From: Earliella scabrosa
Taxonomy: Eukaryota > Basidiomycota > Agaricomycetes > Polyporales > Polyporaceae
DNA length: 64,000 nt
NCBI GenBank assembly: GCA_022605405.1
Contig: JABYQQ010000008.1
Location: 1,922,001 to 1,986,000 of the forward strand
Direction: 5' to 3'
Part shown: positions 54,635 to 64,000 of the stretch, one piece after another
How positions within the stretch are numbered: the first letter of the stretch is position 1
Layout of the letters: every line of letters starts with the position of its first letter
Notes under the pieces: generated by a model
What the model was told of the DNA's origin: nothing
The model's database searches: none
What the model saw: the letters and a program-made list of their open reading frames with translations, nothing else
Position numbers and translations under genes: made by a program

Positions 54635-54660
54635 GGGCCCTCCGGGCAGACCTGGCCACG
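54635..54660 (+). repeat. 26-bp GC-rich repeat, copy 1
   Basis: GGGCCCTCCGGGCAGACCTG followed by GCCACG, starting exactly where F-box homology stops. Matched with one mismatch at 55214-55239. Confidence 0.7.
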
Positions 54661-54742
54661 AGGTCGTCAATACACTCATTGGGGCATGCTACTCACACCA
54701 GTCCGAGTCGGACCGGCATACGGGTGCTGACAGACTCGGGGA

Positions 54743-54768
54743 GGGCGGGGCCCGGCAGGGCCCCGCCC
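54743..54768. repeat. 11-bp perfect hairpin (GGGCGGGGCCC / GGCA loop)
   Basis: A perfect 11-bp GC stem with a 4-nt loop. It lies about 110 bp after the breakpoint of the truncated F-box copy. Confidence 0.7.
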
Positions 54769-54806
54769 CACCCGAAGTAGATTTCTTGCTTTGGGTGCTC
54801 AAATGA

Positions 54807-55618
54807 GTTTAATAGCTGGCTGCGCTCTCACAAGTACATACTAGCTTCCGCTCCGTGCATATACTACGCATAACGGAACTTCAGCAGAGGCACTGATTAG
54901 GGCCGTCGGTACTGACCGATTGATTGCTTCAACTTGTAGCATCAAGTTACTTGACCCTGAAGTGTAGTTTGCAGTACACATTATACTAACCCATCTCGTC
55001 TAGAAGCATACCAGCTCACATCTAGAAGATCGAAGATGTGTGGACTGAGGAAACAAGTTGAGAGGTATCGAACCCGAACCAGGTTCGAACTAATGGGCGT
55101 CATGACCGCTCTTGACCATTTCGGGCGACTTGAAACACATATCCACGTGGTTTAGTCAGCTTTCCCACCCCAGATTGATGCGACTTTACTGGTTTCGAGA
55201 CCTGGATAGGTAAGGGCCCTCCGGGCGGACCTGGCCACGTTTCCTTGGCAGGCGTTGCGGCGAATTGTCGGCACGCTACGGGTAGTAGTAGACGGTAGAA
55301 AACGATAGTTCGACATAACGGAGTTGATATGATACAGCAGTGACCAGTCTCAGAGTTGTGCTCTACCAACTTCTTTGCGGGCGAGATAATGGAAGTACAA
55401 GAGGAATGTCAGCCAGAGTGGGAGCTTGTAAACAAAGGACAAAGAAGAGGGTCCATGGGATTGTAGTCCGCGCGATATAAAAGAACGATAGTCCGCGACT
55501 GCAGATCAGTGACGGCACGGTTCACCGGGTGCAAATGTCCCTTGTGAGGCGTACAGGGCGTTGAGTGAGGCGTACCACAGGAGAGCAGTGTGTATAGTGC
55601 GCAAAAGCTGGAGACAGC
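54807..55618. other. Intergenic region
   Basis: Apart from repeat copy 2 nothing is recognised. A tRNA-like GGTTCGAAC at 55079 has no fitting cloverleaf. Confidence 0.4.
55214..55239 (+). repeat. 26-bp GC-rich repeat, copy 2
   Basis: Same sequence as 54635-54660 except one base (GGGCGG for GGGCAG). What follows differs from copy 1. Confidence 0.7.
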
Positions 55619-58600
55619 TCAAGCGCTGCATGACTCGCAGGCCGCAGCACCGACGATGGAGCTGGGTGGGGCCGGGGAAGGAGAGGACTGATTGTGCGGG
55701 GATGGGATTGGTGGGGACTGAGCGGTCGGGGATGGAGGTGGGTGCGACTGGCCACGAGGAGAGGAGTCAGGCACTCCATAAGGGACAGGAGACGTGAGGG
55801 GCCGCGTGCGAAGATAATAACAACCGGTTTTGAGACCTCGACGCCATGCATGGATCTGCAGGTCGGCCTAATGCGACACGTCAGATCTACTGCAAGACCA
55901 AACAGCAAGGACTTACCAATCTGTCCACGGTCGGCGCGAGCACATTGAGAGACATCGATTGGCTTTGATCAATAAAGGGACCACGATCAGCCGCCATGTC
56001 GATGACAGACTGAGCGTCGATCTCCCACGAGGTACGATAGATAGCCTTGATGTCGTCCGAAATGTCAGCGATGCTCTGGATGGAACCTGTGACCAGACAA
56101 ATCAGCGGAAGGGGAGTGAATCAGGAGGAGTCGTAGCCACCGTTGTTACGAAGGATGGCGGCGCGTAGCTGGTCGCTCCAAAGACCCTTTGCCGTGAGTT
56201 CGCGAACGAGTGGTCGGCATATCTCGCTGAAATCGCCACTCAGAACACGGAACGTGGTGATGTTGCTGAAGACGCGAAGAGGAATGAACGATGTAAGCTG
56301 AAGCGACATGCACGACATAGGCCTACCTGTCATATGGTTCGGTTGATTCGGACTGGCCCGTGATTTGAGAGGTGGACGCGGTGGGCATCTGACAAGTGAG
56401 CATTGAGTTTCTGAGGCCGTGCTGGCGGATCCGCTCGCGAAGCGAAGCGAAGTCCCATCGATTGGTCGGAGTAGCACCAGTCCACATATCGAGCTGCAGG
56501 ACGCCACCGGCAGCGGGAGAAACGTCCCAGAGAGGATAAGGACCGTGTTCCTGAGCGAGATCGCAGCTGGCGTCCAAGGCTGCGTGATAAATGGTCTCGA
56601 AGATCTCGACATTAAGACGTCGTGCGTCTGCCGAGTCATACGGGTACCGAAGCGTCATGAATGTGTCTGCCAGACCTTGGACTCCGATGCCAATTGCGCG
56701 AGTGCCTTCCGCGGACATATGTGTGTCCACATGCACTTCCATCAGTGCGGAATTGTCGACGAGCTTGTCCGTGTTCCGCACGACTAGTTTGGTGAGCGCG
56801 TGGAGTGCCGCAAAATCGAAGGTACCGTCTGGGGTGATGCACTTTGGTAGGACGATGGACGAGAGCGTGCAGACGGCGGTGATGCCTTGGGCAGAAAACT
56901 GAACGATCTCGGTGCACAGGTTGGACGACCGGATGGTCCCGAGGTGTCGCTCGTTGTTCTTTGCTAGAGGATGGGGGTCCGGGTAATCAGCAAACGAGAA
57001 AGGGATCGGCAGGAAACAACCCCACCGTTAACGTTGTCTTGATACAACAAGAAGGGAGTACCAGATTCCATCTGGGACTCTGCGATTGTAGCCCACAGGT
57101 CACGTGCGGGAATGACCAGGATGGGTTTGACAGAGCGTTCGTACTGCTCATATGCTCGCGTGAAAGCTGCACCGTGCAGCGCGAGTAGATCGGGCACGTC
57201 GGCAGGATCGAAGAGACTCCACTGGCCGCGAGATTCTAGACGCGTCATGCTGTCATGACATGCGTGAGCGGAGACGAGAATCCGTGTTCATGATCAACCA
57301 GGACTTACAAAACATCAGGGATCCAGACGGCCGGGAACAGGTTCGACCATCGGTTGTATTGTGAAGCGCGGTTGGTGCGAGCGATGATCAGGTTGAGGAC
57401 ATCGGCGTGCCATATTGAGAGGTAGATCGTCCCAGCAGAGGGACGGCGGTCCCGACACAAAGATGTGTACCGGGCGTGACTATCATAAACATTCACAAGT
57501 GGCATCACCCCTGCTTGGAGAGACCTGTATCTCATCACATGAATCATCGGGGTGCACGTAAGGCGTGGCGCAACATTATGTGTACCGTTGAGAGGGGACT
57601 CCGTCGAGTGACACACCGATTCCGCCATCCGCCATCCATAACTGGCTGAGGTCGAAGCCTGCGTCCAGGACAGACTCGTAGTTCACGACATTCGGCTGGT
57701 AGAGATAGCAAGACGCGAGGCCCGTCTTCATGGTTCCGGCGTTGAACATGGTCGGACTGGCGTGGGTATACCTTTGCGTCGACAGTGCGTGATATGTCTC
57801 GAGAATCTGTTCAAGGCTATCAGGATGTATCGTTATGGCAACTCGCATGTATAAAAACTGTGGCCGTTCAATGATTCTCCCATGGTGTTTAAGGAGGTAC
57901 GAGTTCGCAAGGGTTCGGATAGAGCGACTGGCAGAGATCATTCAGCGCGTGTGGTTGACGTGGATGGATGCAGACCTACTAGGTGAAATCAAAGTCTCGC
58001 GAGTGGACAATTGCGGACTCCAAGTCGGACTCGTGGCGCCCGACAACCTCCAAGAGAATAGGGTCCAGCAGCGCAGACGGCCCTGAATTGCGGTTAGTCA
58101 GGCAAGGGTCACAGAAGAGCCGTTGAGATAGTCTCGCACCGCTCGCATAGTCTGTAACCCAATCGCTGAACGACTTATCCACCATCTTGTGCAAGTAAAC
58201 TGCGAAAGTGCGTCCAGCGAGAAGAGAGTAGTCGGGATGAGTAGAAGACATGGCGGCAATGGTGGTTGCTGCGTGGGCCTACCCGAACAGGTTAGACCCC
58301 GACATGCAGTCTGCAAGTTGACGAACCTGAAGATTCGCGGAGGTGATTTGTGTGGTGACAGTCGCTAATATGTTCTCTACCAGACTGGCTGGATGTCAGC
58401 GGCGAAGTCGGGGAGTGAGGACTCACACGAACCTGTCTACGTGGCTAGACGCCACATCCAGGTCCCAGGAGAGCTGGAATGTTCGGGTACAGTGAGCGAG
58501 GGGCAACGCGAGCGTAGCTGCGAGACACACAAGCTTGAGGAAATGACGAAGCTGAGATAACGGATTAACGATGAGATAGGACGGTAACCTAGCAGACTCT

Positions 58601-58843
58601 CACTTTAGCGGGAAGGAGTGGCTGAATGCGACTAGAGTTCGCCGTAAGCAGCGTCCCGCAGCGGTGAGCACAAATGTCATACCCATCTGATGTTCATGCG
58701 AAGCGTGAGTAAGAGGAGCCAAGGAAAGACCATATTCTGGACTCACCTCGTTTGATCACTAAAGCAGATGCAGGCATCACCGTGTACGGTTGAGTAGACG
58801 ACCCGAGTGCGGAGCTCGTTGTTGGGTAGGGCCAAGCAGTCAT
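55619..58843 (-). CDS. RNR1: Ribonucleotide reductase large subunit, divergent paralogue
   Basis: Reduces ribonucleotides to deoxyribonucleotides with the small subunit; cytosolic. Starts MTAWPYPTTSSALGSS at 58843 and reaches ALVIKRDG, the family opening, but the following ATP-cone is hardly recognisable. Then AAMSSTHPDYSLLAG, RDFDF, LANSYLLKHHGRIIERPQFL, THASPTMFNAG, LASCYL (redox Cys) and MADGGIGVS. After a 61-nt intron (57585-57525) come SLQAGVMPLVNVYDSHARY and TIYLSIWHADVLNL, WIPDVL, ESGTPFLLYQDNVN and IRSSNLCTEIVQF (Asn, thiyl-radical Cys, Glu). AVCTLSSIVLP (second redox Cys), GVQGLADTFMTLRYPYDS, QMPTASTSQITG, RRGLKTGCYYLRTR (radical-transfer Tyr pair) and a Pro-rich tail ending CESCSA (C-terminal CxxC) follow, TGA 55619. 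All catalytic residues are kept, but the TNGTSNG loop is absent. N-terminal splicing is uncertain. Confidence 0.88.
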
Positions 58844-59539
58844 CTTCCGCTGCTTATATGTGCACGCGGGTGCGAGTAGCAGGTAGGGAAGTAGTCAACG
58901 ATGGTGTCAATGAGAGGCAGCAGTACGGGACGACTGACCAGACTGATAATGATTGATGAACGGGGTGATCACAGTGCAGCGGATGGATTGTCGATGATCC
59001 TGTGATTCATGCCAACGCGGATGGAGCGATCTGTCCTTGCGTACACGGATACTGTAAGTATTGACACTGGCAGGAGCTCCACCGGTGGGCCAGAAGGGCC
59101 GCTGTCTTGGATGTGGCAGGTAGATCTGATGGGTATTATGGATGTGTAGATCAACAGGCATCAGCCCGAAGTCAACATCAGGGATGTATGTCATCCGGAG
59201 AACCGAACATTGCGATTTTAGACGCTCTCCATCTGGTTCGGCCCGATTCGAGCCGTTGGTGTTCAATCTAGTACAAAGGGCACATCATCTCTTTTGACGT
59301 GTGTGCTTATGTCGTGTGGATCGACAATCAAACGTCACAGTTGTGTGTACAATCATGTATATTGTCGAAGCTGCTCGGAGCTGCACATGTAAGATAAGCG
59401 GTCAGGAGAACTCGTACTCGTCCTCCCCTCCGTCATCATCCTCGGTCTCGTCCTCGCCGTGGTCGTCATCCCCATGCTCCTCCGTCTCATGTACTTCGTC
59501 AGTGAAGGTGTATCGAAGCATGCTGTCGATTGCAGTCCA
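58844..59539. other. Intergenic region
   Basis: Promoter side of the RNR gene; CATATAAGC at 58852-58860 is very close to the chosen ATG. Minus-strand frames at 58907-59266 have no motif. A minus-strand acidic open frame at 59402-59530 (HGDDDHGEDETEDDDGG) could be a missed last exon of the next gene. Confidence 0.4.
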
Positions 59540-60605
59540 TTAGTGAACAACACCGGTGAGCAACTCAGTATGAACTTGCCGGGAGATCATGAGATCCACA
59601 AGGGGCCTTTCCAGCGGTGAGATATTCGTCACTCTCATGGGTCTCCGCGAGGAGTGACGGAGCACGAGGACGTTGCCTCTGACATGCAATCCCCAGAGTC
59701 TTTGCACTGCCAGATTGGGGGGTGCTGCAGACTGGTTGCGCGCCGTGAGGACCGTGTAGTGGTTGTCGAGGGCAAATGTAGTTCCTGGGACAAAGTCAAA
59801 GCGGCAAGAAAGAGTCCCATGGGGGAACCAGTGACGCGTCTCCACATCGTCGGCCCATCCTGTCGCGCATGGGTCGTCGTCCTCTTCGATGGCGACAGTG
59901 AGACGGATGATGCGAGAGCGCGATCCCGCGACTGGGTATAGAACCGCAGCGACGCAGTGCCGTTCCTGCCCCTAGCACGCGATAGGTGAGCGAAGCGGAT
60001 CTGTAGGGAGGATGGATGACATACTGAAGCGATCCGTTCGCGCATCCTGCGGGACCATTGCCTGATGCCAGTGCCGGTAGTGCGACGCATCTGGGAGGTA
60101 GCAGACTGAACTGTGCAGGTTAGCGGACTACGTCGGAAGTGGACTTAGTAGAGATGACTTACAGCGGGAGTGTTGGTGGATCGGTTCGGCATTGAATGCT
60201 GTGTACCGTTTAGATGAGGGCGAGAGCCGCGTATAGATATCGTAGTGATGCGGTGTGCTCAAGCCAGTCGATCGGAGCGTTTGAACGCGATGACCGGAGG
60301 AGGAGGTCTGAGAGCGCTGACTATTAGTAAAAATGGGAACCCACCCCAGGGAGATTCCAGGTGTTCTGAGCACGGCTGAGAGTACGGCTGTGAGATCGGC
60401 GTGCGAGATCTAGGCACTGGCACGGGATGTAGACAGTGAACATGGAATCAGGAGTCGAGTTGGATGATGAACGGTCCTGTTCGATGAGTTCTATGCGATC
60501 ATGTTCAGTGTCGCTGGTGTTGGAGGGGAAGTCGTGTCAGTACCACGCAGTGGGGACGTTCGCAAGATGGCAGCGATATGTCGTGGTCGGTGATCGCAAG
60601 ACCAT
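59540..60605 (-). CDS. Unidentified multi-exon protein
   Basis: Exons that join in phase: MVLRSPTTTYRCHLANVPTA (from 60605), DTEHDRIELIEQDRSSSNST and FTVYIPCQCLDLARRSHSRT, then RVQTLRSTGLSTPHHYDIY and RYTAFNAEPIHQHSR. FQSATSQMRRTTGTGIRQWS follows, then after a GTATGT...GCTAG intron GQERHCVAAVLYPVAGSRSR with IIRLTVAIEEDDDPCATGW. The last exon contains HWFPHGTLSCRFDFVPG and LWGLHVRGNVLVLRHSSRR, stop at 59540. One intron in the middle would be very short. No domain recognised; the NVLVLRH block recalls basidiomycete-specific hypothetical families. Head to head with the gene at 60859. An acidic open frame further downstream may belong to it. Confidence 0.5.
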
Positions 60606-60810
60606 CGCCACCAGCGATTGTTGCGGCGACTGATCATGGACATGGATCATCGCGCTGCAAGACGCGAATGAGTGTTGGATCAGGCAAGAAATGTCAAAGG
60701 AATGAACAGACACCTCTGCGCTGAGCCCCGATGCAGTGCGCCTGTGGTAGCAAACGTTGACGAATAGGACGTGACAAACGATGTTAGCGATCTGAACCAG
60801 ACAACAGCAC

Positions 60811-60818
60811 TATATATA
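60811..60818 (+). promoter_or_regulatory. TATA box in the shared promoter
   Basis: TATATATA about 45 bp before the plus-strand ATG at 60859, inside the roughly 250-bp gap between two divergent genes. Confidence 0.5.
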
Positions 60819-60858
60819 CTGCGCACCCCACAACTGGTTTGAGTCATCATCACCGACC

Positions 60859-62422
60859 ATGTCTTCTACTGAACTCGCGGTCAGCCACTGGAGGGAGCAT
60901 CGCTTCCGTGTCAGCGACTTGCCTTTCGAAGCTGCTGTGAGGTCTCTCAACAGCGCAACGCCCTGGGTTGAGTTACGTCGCGCAAGTGAATATGAATGGG
61001 TGGTGGGTACTACGCATATCGCACGGGTTTACCTGCTTCTCATCAATGTCGTTCCATAGTTCTGCATGCCTGGAACGAACCAGCCCGCCATCTTCAGCTA
61101 CGCCGGCTTATTTGCTACAGCCGATGACTACTACACGGGGAACTTGGTCCCTAACGGCTCCCAGGCGCCAGCGGGGATGGAAGGCGATAGAGTGTAAGTG
61201 AAGATAGCCGGCGACGAGCTGGGATACTTACGCGTTGACGCAGAGAGAAATATGCGTCCTTCCGGTGCAACTACACGTATTGTCTTGACACGAAGGACGA
61301 CCCTTCGATATTCATTCTGCAAGGGGTGAGCCTCCATCGTGTTGGTTCAGATGCAAACAATGCTCACTTCGACGATAGGAGATGGACAACTTTGTAGGAG
61401 AGGTGCCGGGATTCAACCCGACCGGTATCATGCGGCGTGAGTGGCAGTCCGGCGCCGGCTTCGGGACAACCTCCAGGTTCTGGATGAAGGTTCCGATGTT
61501 CGTCAGGAACCGAGAGGGGGAACGCAAGCCTCCTGCTGCTCGCCATCTTCATCCGTGGGTGGTGAATGCCGACAGGAAGTCCCGGGCCTACCGCGCCAAC
61601 ATAGCACGTCCTGAAATCTATGGTGTCACCACACAGGGAAACCCGATCGACATCAGGAAGTGTGAGAACTCCAGACTCGAGAAGGGCGACGTCGTAGCGT
61701 TCTCATTCACGGTGGTGTATGTTGTGGGCGGGAAAGACTGGTACCCGCAACTCCTGCCGGTGGATCTGGTGCGTGTGAAGGAGAGGACTCCCTCCGCAGG
61801 TGGGGCTTTGAAGACGGACGTTGTGGAGAACATGGAGGTCATGGTGAGACCGGGTCGGCTTGACTTGGCGGCTGTGGATGGTACGTGCATTCTTTCGGTG
61901 ACTGGGAGTGTGCATTTGTGCTCATGCTTCTTGCCAGGGCCGTGGGACGGTGCGCATGCTGGTGGAGACCCAGTTGCTGCGAACGGTCGGACCAAACAGC
62001 CAACGGTCGACCGCAATGTTCAGATCGTTGCCGGAGGCTGCGGGACCACCCGTCAACAAAGCATGGAGCCGACTGGGCAGGAGGCTAACAAGATCAGAGA
62101 CGTCGCAAAGGGAGAAGATCTTGGGACCACACCTTTGACCGTGAAGGGGGAAGGCGAACGCGTCAGTGCGGGGTTCAAGGGGGCCGCCGCCGCCGGACAT
62201 GCTCGTCTGGAGGACATTAGTGGGGACGACGGGGTCCTCGTCGAATCGCGGTCGTTTGAGGAAGGCGATCACGAGGCCGTGTTGGTGGAGAGTGGAGGTT
62301 CTGACGGGAAAGCGCCGTCTTCGCAGGTCATGGCGGACGATCCGATGGAGCCGGAGGTGGAGGCTGCGAAACAGAGCTTCCGTCCTCGTCGCGGACGGGC
62401 GAACGGCAAAGCGGCGATGTAG
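60859..62422 (+). CDS. Unidentified multi-exon protein with basic C-terminus
   Basis: Exon 1 is MSSTELAVSHWREHRFRVSD ending EYEWV. Next in phase come FCMPGTNQPAIFSYAGLFAT with ADDYYTGNLVPNGSQAPAG, then EKYASFRCNYTYCLDTKDDP and IFILQG. The fourth exon starts EMDNFVGEVPGFNPTGIMRR, runs through PWVVNADRKSRAYRANIARP and GDVVAFSFTVVYVVGGKDWY, and ends LDLAAVD. A final exon GPWDGAHAGGDPVAANG carries a Gly/Ala/Glu-rich tail and ends RPRRGRANGKAAM at TAG 62422. About 450 residues. The ordered part may be a beta-rich domain; the tail is probably disordered and basic (possible nuclear signal). I do not recognise the family. Confidence 0.6.
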
Positions 62423-63337
62423 GTGAGTATGTCGTAACATGAAGGTTAGCATGAGACTCACAAGCAGGCAACAGATAGTGGCCTTTGTGCGCCAAGTTGA
62501 AGGGCGTCACTGCAAGTAGACAGAATTGGAGGAGGAATTTCTTGGTACAGACAAAGTGCTGCGACAGTTGTATTCTGGAGACATATAGATTGCGTAGAGC
62601 CGTTGATTCGCGACTGTGGATCGGAAGTAGCGAGATCAGTAACGGTATGGGATGGGGATGCTGACCTGTGAGTCGGAGAAGCTCCGCACGCGAGGATACA
62701 ACGAAGCTAGTACTATAGACAGCAGTAAAGATACACAAGACATAGAGTTCGAAAACAGTAGCACCCAACAGTTCCTACAAGCGGGAGTACAGCGAGCGTA
62801 GTACTATAGACAGCAGTAAAGATACACAAGATAGGGAGCACCTAGCAGGTCGTACAGAGTGGGCAGTACTATAGACAGCGGTAAAGATACACAAGATATG
62901 GAGTTTGAAAACACGAGCATCGAACACAATGAACATCGATGCCGAGGACCGTGGATATAAGTCCGGTGAAGTGGACGCATACAAACATACAACGCGATAG
63001 CAGAATACAATGAGCGGGCGAGAGGGTAAAGTCATAACAGGACAAGAACAGCGTACGGCGAAGAGCTCAACAGCGCAAGAAATGAGCGATGGAGGAGGGA
63101 AGTGCATGCGGGACAGCAGTGTCCAATGTTCGAGTACCAGATCGACGACGTATACAACTACACCAAGAAAGGAGGAAGCGGGACCGATGTATGAGATGAC
63201 AGGGACATGATGAGAGCAGGTACAAGGGCGAAGCATGAGGTTCACAACCATCTCAGCATGTCCTCGGTGAAGGGAGCCGCAGAGACTGCGACCCCTTCAT
63301 GGCGGAGCGGCTCGACCTCATGATTGAGATTGTTTGT
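62423..63337. other. Intergenic region with spaced direct repeats
   Basis: Holds three copies of a 32-bp sequence (see repeat entry) and two copies of a GAGTTYGAAAACA-type sequence. No gene recognised on either strand. Confidence 0.5.
62709..62896 (+). repeat. Three spaced 32-bp direct repeats
   Basis: AGTACTATAGACAGCAGTAA plus AGATACACAAGA occurs at 62709-62740, 62800-62831 and 62865-62896. Copies 1 and 2 are identical and copy 3 differs by one base. The unit spacing is 91 and 65 bp. A second motif GAGTTCGAAAACA follows copy 1 and, as GAGTTTGAAAACA, copy 3. Confidence 0.85.
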
Positions 63338-64000
63338 CTACACCGGGTAGCCAAAATCCACCGCGAGACGACGAAGACGTCGAGCCCATTGCAGGCCGCA
63401 CGCATTGCAGAGGGTCTTGGGTCCGCATGGCCCCTGTCGAACAGAGTTAGTTGGACTGTTGGTGAGCGGACGGACGTGAAACATACATGGCGCCACGAAG
63501 GAGTGTGGGTCGTCCTGCACCGTGAGCACGCGGTCTCCGGAGGAAGGCGGTAGGTCTAAAAGACGATGAATGACGAAGGAAGGAGCAACGAGTAGTCACT
63601 CACGTAGCGCGCCTGACCAGGGAGGCGGTATTCCGGGGGAGGGGAGCGCGCTACCTCGATTCACCATAAGTAAGAAAGCTGGCAAGGAGTGGAAACACCG
63701 ATAACGTACCACCGAACTCCGCAGCCAACGCCTGTTCGGCCATGCTGAAGCTATCGACTGCGCGAATGAGGCCAGGGTGGAGCGGTGTGGCGAAAAAGCA
63801 CTCACAATCATTCGCGAAAAACCCAGCGTGGACATCAGGGGGGTTGCGATGACGGGACCTGCGGTGTCGGTATGGACGGAGTGAATTGCTTTGGGGGTTG
63901 ATCTGTCGCAAGTCGGTGATGTTCGACTGTGATCAAGAGGACACACTTACGAGATGCATTTGCCGAGGGCCCATGCCAGGGTAGGGCATGTAAGGATGAG
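63338..64000 (-). CDS. GATA-type zinc finger protein, white collar-2-like (5' part outside window)
   Basis: The minus strand carries ACSRCRTTHTPSWRH at about 63535-63490. A GTATGT...CGACAG intron then leads to GPCGPKTLCNACGLQWARRL and RRLAVDFGYPV, TAG at 63338. The finger is C-x2-C-x18-C-x2-C, the spacing of fungal WC-2 photoreceptor partners; classical GATA factors have x17. GLQWAR matches the WC-2 GLRWAK block. Upstream exons include PYMPYPGMGPRQMHL (near 63990-63950), a short exon near 63910-63810 and PPEYRLPGQARY (about 63640-63600), but their frames are not fully settled. Any PAS domain would lie beyond the window. Predicted role: light-regulated transcription with a WC-1 partner. Confidence 0.75.

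Larger units (their letters stand above)
54415..54806 (+). pseudogene. Truncated F-box gene copy
   Basis: Reads MSQTRLLLPVELLMSIGSLV, then FALASKCLNTIATPHLYARV and ELVDFLSAKACLHTLSLSSA, the start of the gene at 48282, with two extra codons (DSD region). After AEVY homology ends and an unrelated GC-rich sequence follows with a chance open frame to TGA 54806. Lacks the LRR-like and C-terminal parts, so it is unlikely to make a functional adaptor. Confidence 0.75.

Noticed and set aside
55040..55100. Minus-strand tRNA candidate around GGTTCGAACC
   Set aside because: T-stem pairing fails and no D-arm or anticodon arm can be drawn.
58907..59266. 119-codon minus-strand frame as the RNR N-terminus
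   Set aside because: No RNR similarity; the VIKRDG start lies downstream at about 58843-58750.

Overview
The window looks like nuclear DNA of a filamentous Agaricomycete (mushroom-forming basidiomycete), probably a wood-decay species. Genes lie on both strands and carry many short introns (about 45-75 nt) of fungal GT-AG type, often with CTAAC/CTGAC-like branch sites. The families seen (F-box arrays, aryl-alcohol-type aldo-keto reductases, a microsomal P450, a GH18 chitinase, a CE16-type esterase, RAD7, a white-collar-2-like GATA factor) fit that lineage. No rRNA, tRNA, CRISPR or prokaryotic signal was found. Gene models were spliced by eye, so outer ends are better supported than every internal junction.

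Layout. 1-8.7 kb: four head-to-tail aldo-keto reductase genes on the minus strand, the first cut by the window edge. 9.4-14.2 kb: two F-box genes and an unidentified conserved-looking gene. 14.9-17.5 kb: a CE16-like SGNH esterase and a secreted GH18 chitinase. 17.5-21.1 kb: poorly readable DNA with one unidentified, possibly decayed plus-strand gene. 21.4-30.3 kb: a protein kinase with a long Pro-rich N-terminus, an F-box/WD40 fusion gene, and a RAD7-type DNA-repair gene that contains a GC-AG intron. 31.8-34.1 kb: a cytochrome P450.

34.3-47.4 kb is an accessory block built by duplication. It holds five members of one membrane or surface protein family: a signal segment, a small Cys-containing ectodomain, then either a transmembrane helix with a PPPY tail or a GPI-like hydrophobic end. 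Two tandem genes encode paired homeodomain-like repeats. A 508-bp transposon-like element has perfect 66-bp terminal inverted repeats and a 3-bp target duplication. There is also one small Cys-motif gene.

48.3-54.8 kb repeats the theme: an F-box gene whose 3' end is duplicated just downstream and whose 5' end is duplicated 6 kb away as a truncated copy, and an intact 2OG-Fe(II) oxygenase next to a decayed copy.

55.6-64 kb: a divergent paralogue of the ribonucleotide reductase large subunit that keeps its catalytic residues but lacks the specificity-loop-2 residues in the best splice model; a head-to-head pair of unidentified genes; a three-copy 32-bp repeat; and the 3' part of a WC-2-like GATA zinc-finger gene.

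The genes do not form one pathway. Most unusual are the RNR paralogue, the PPPY-tailed membrane family, the double homeodomain-like pair and the inverted-repeat element.
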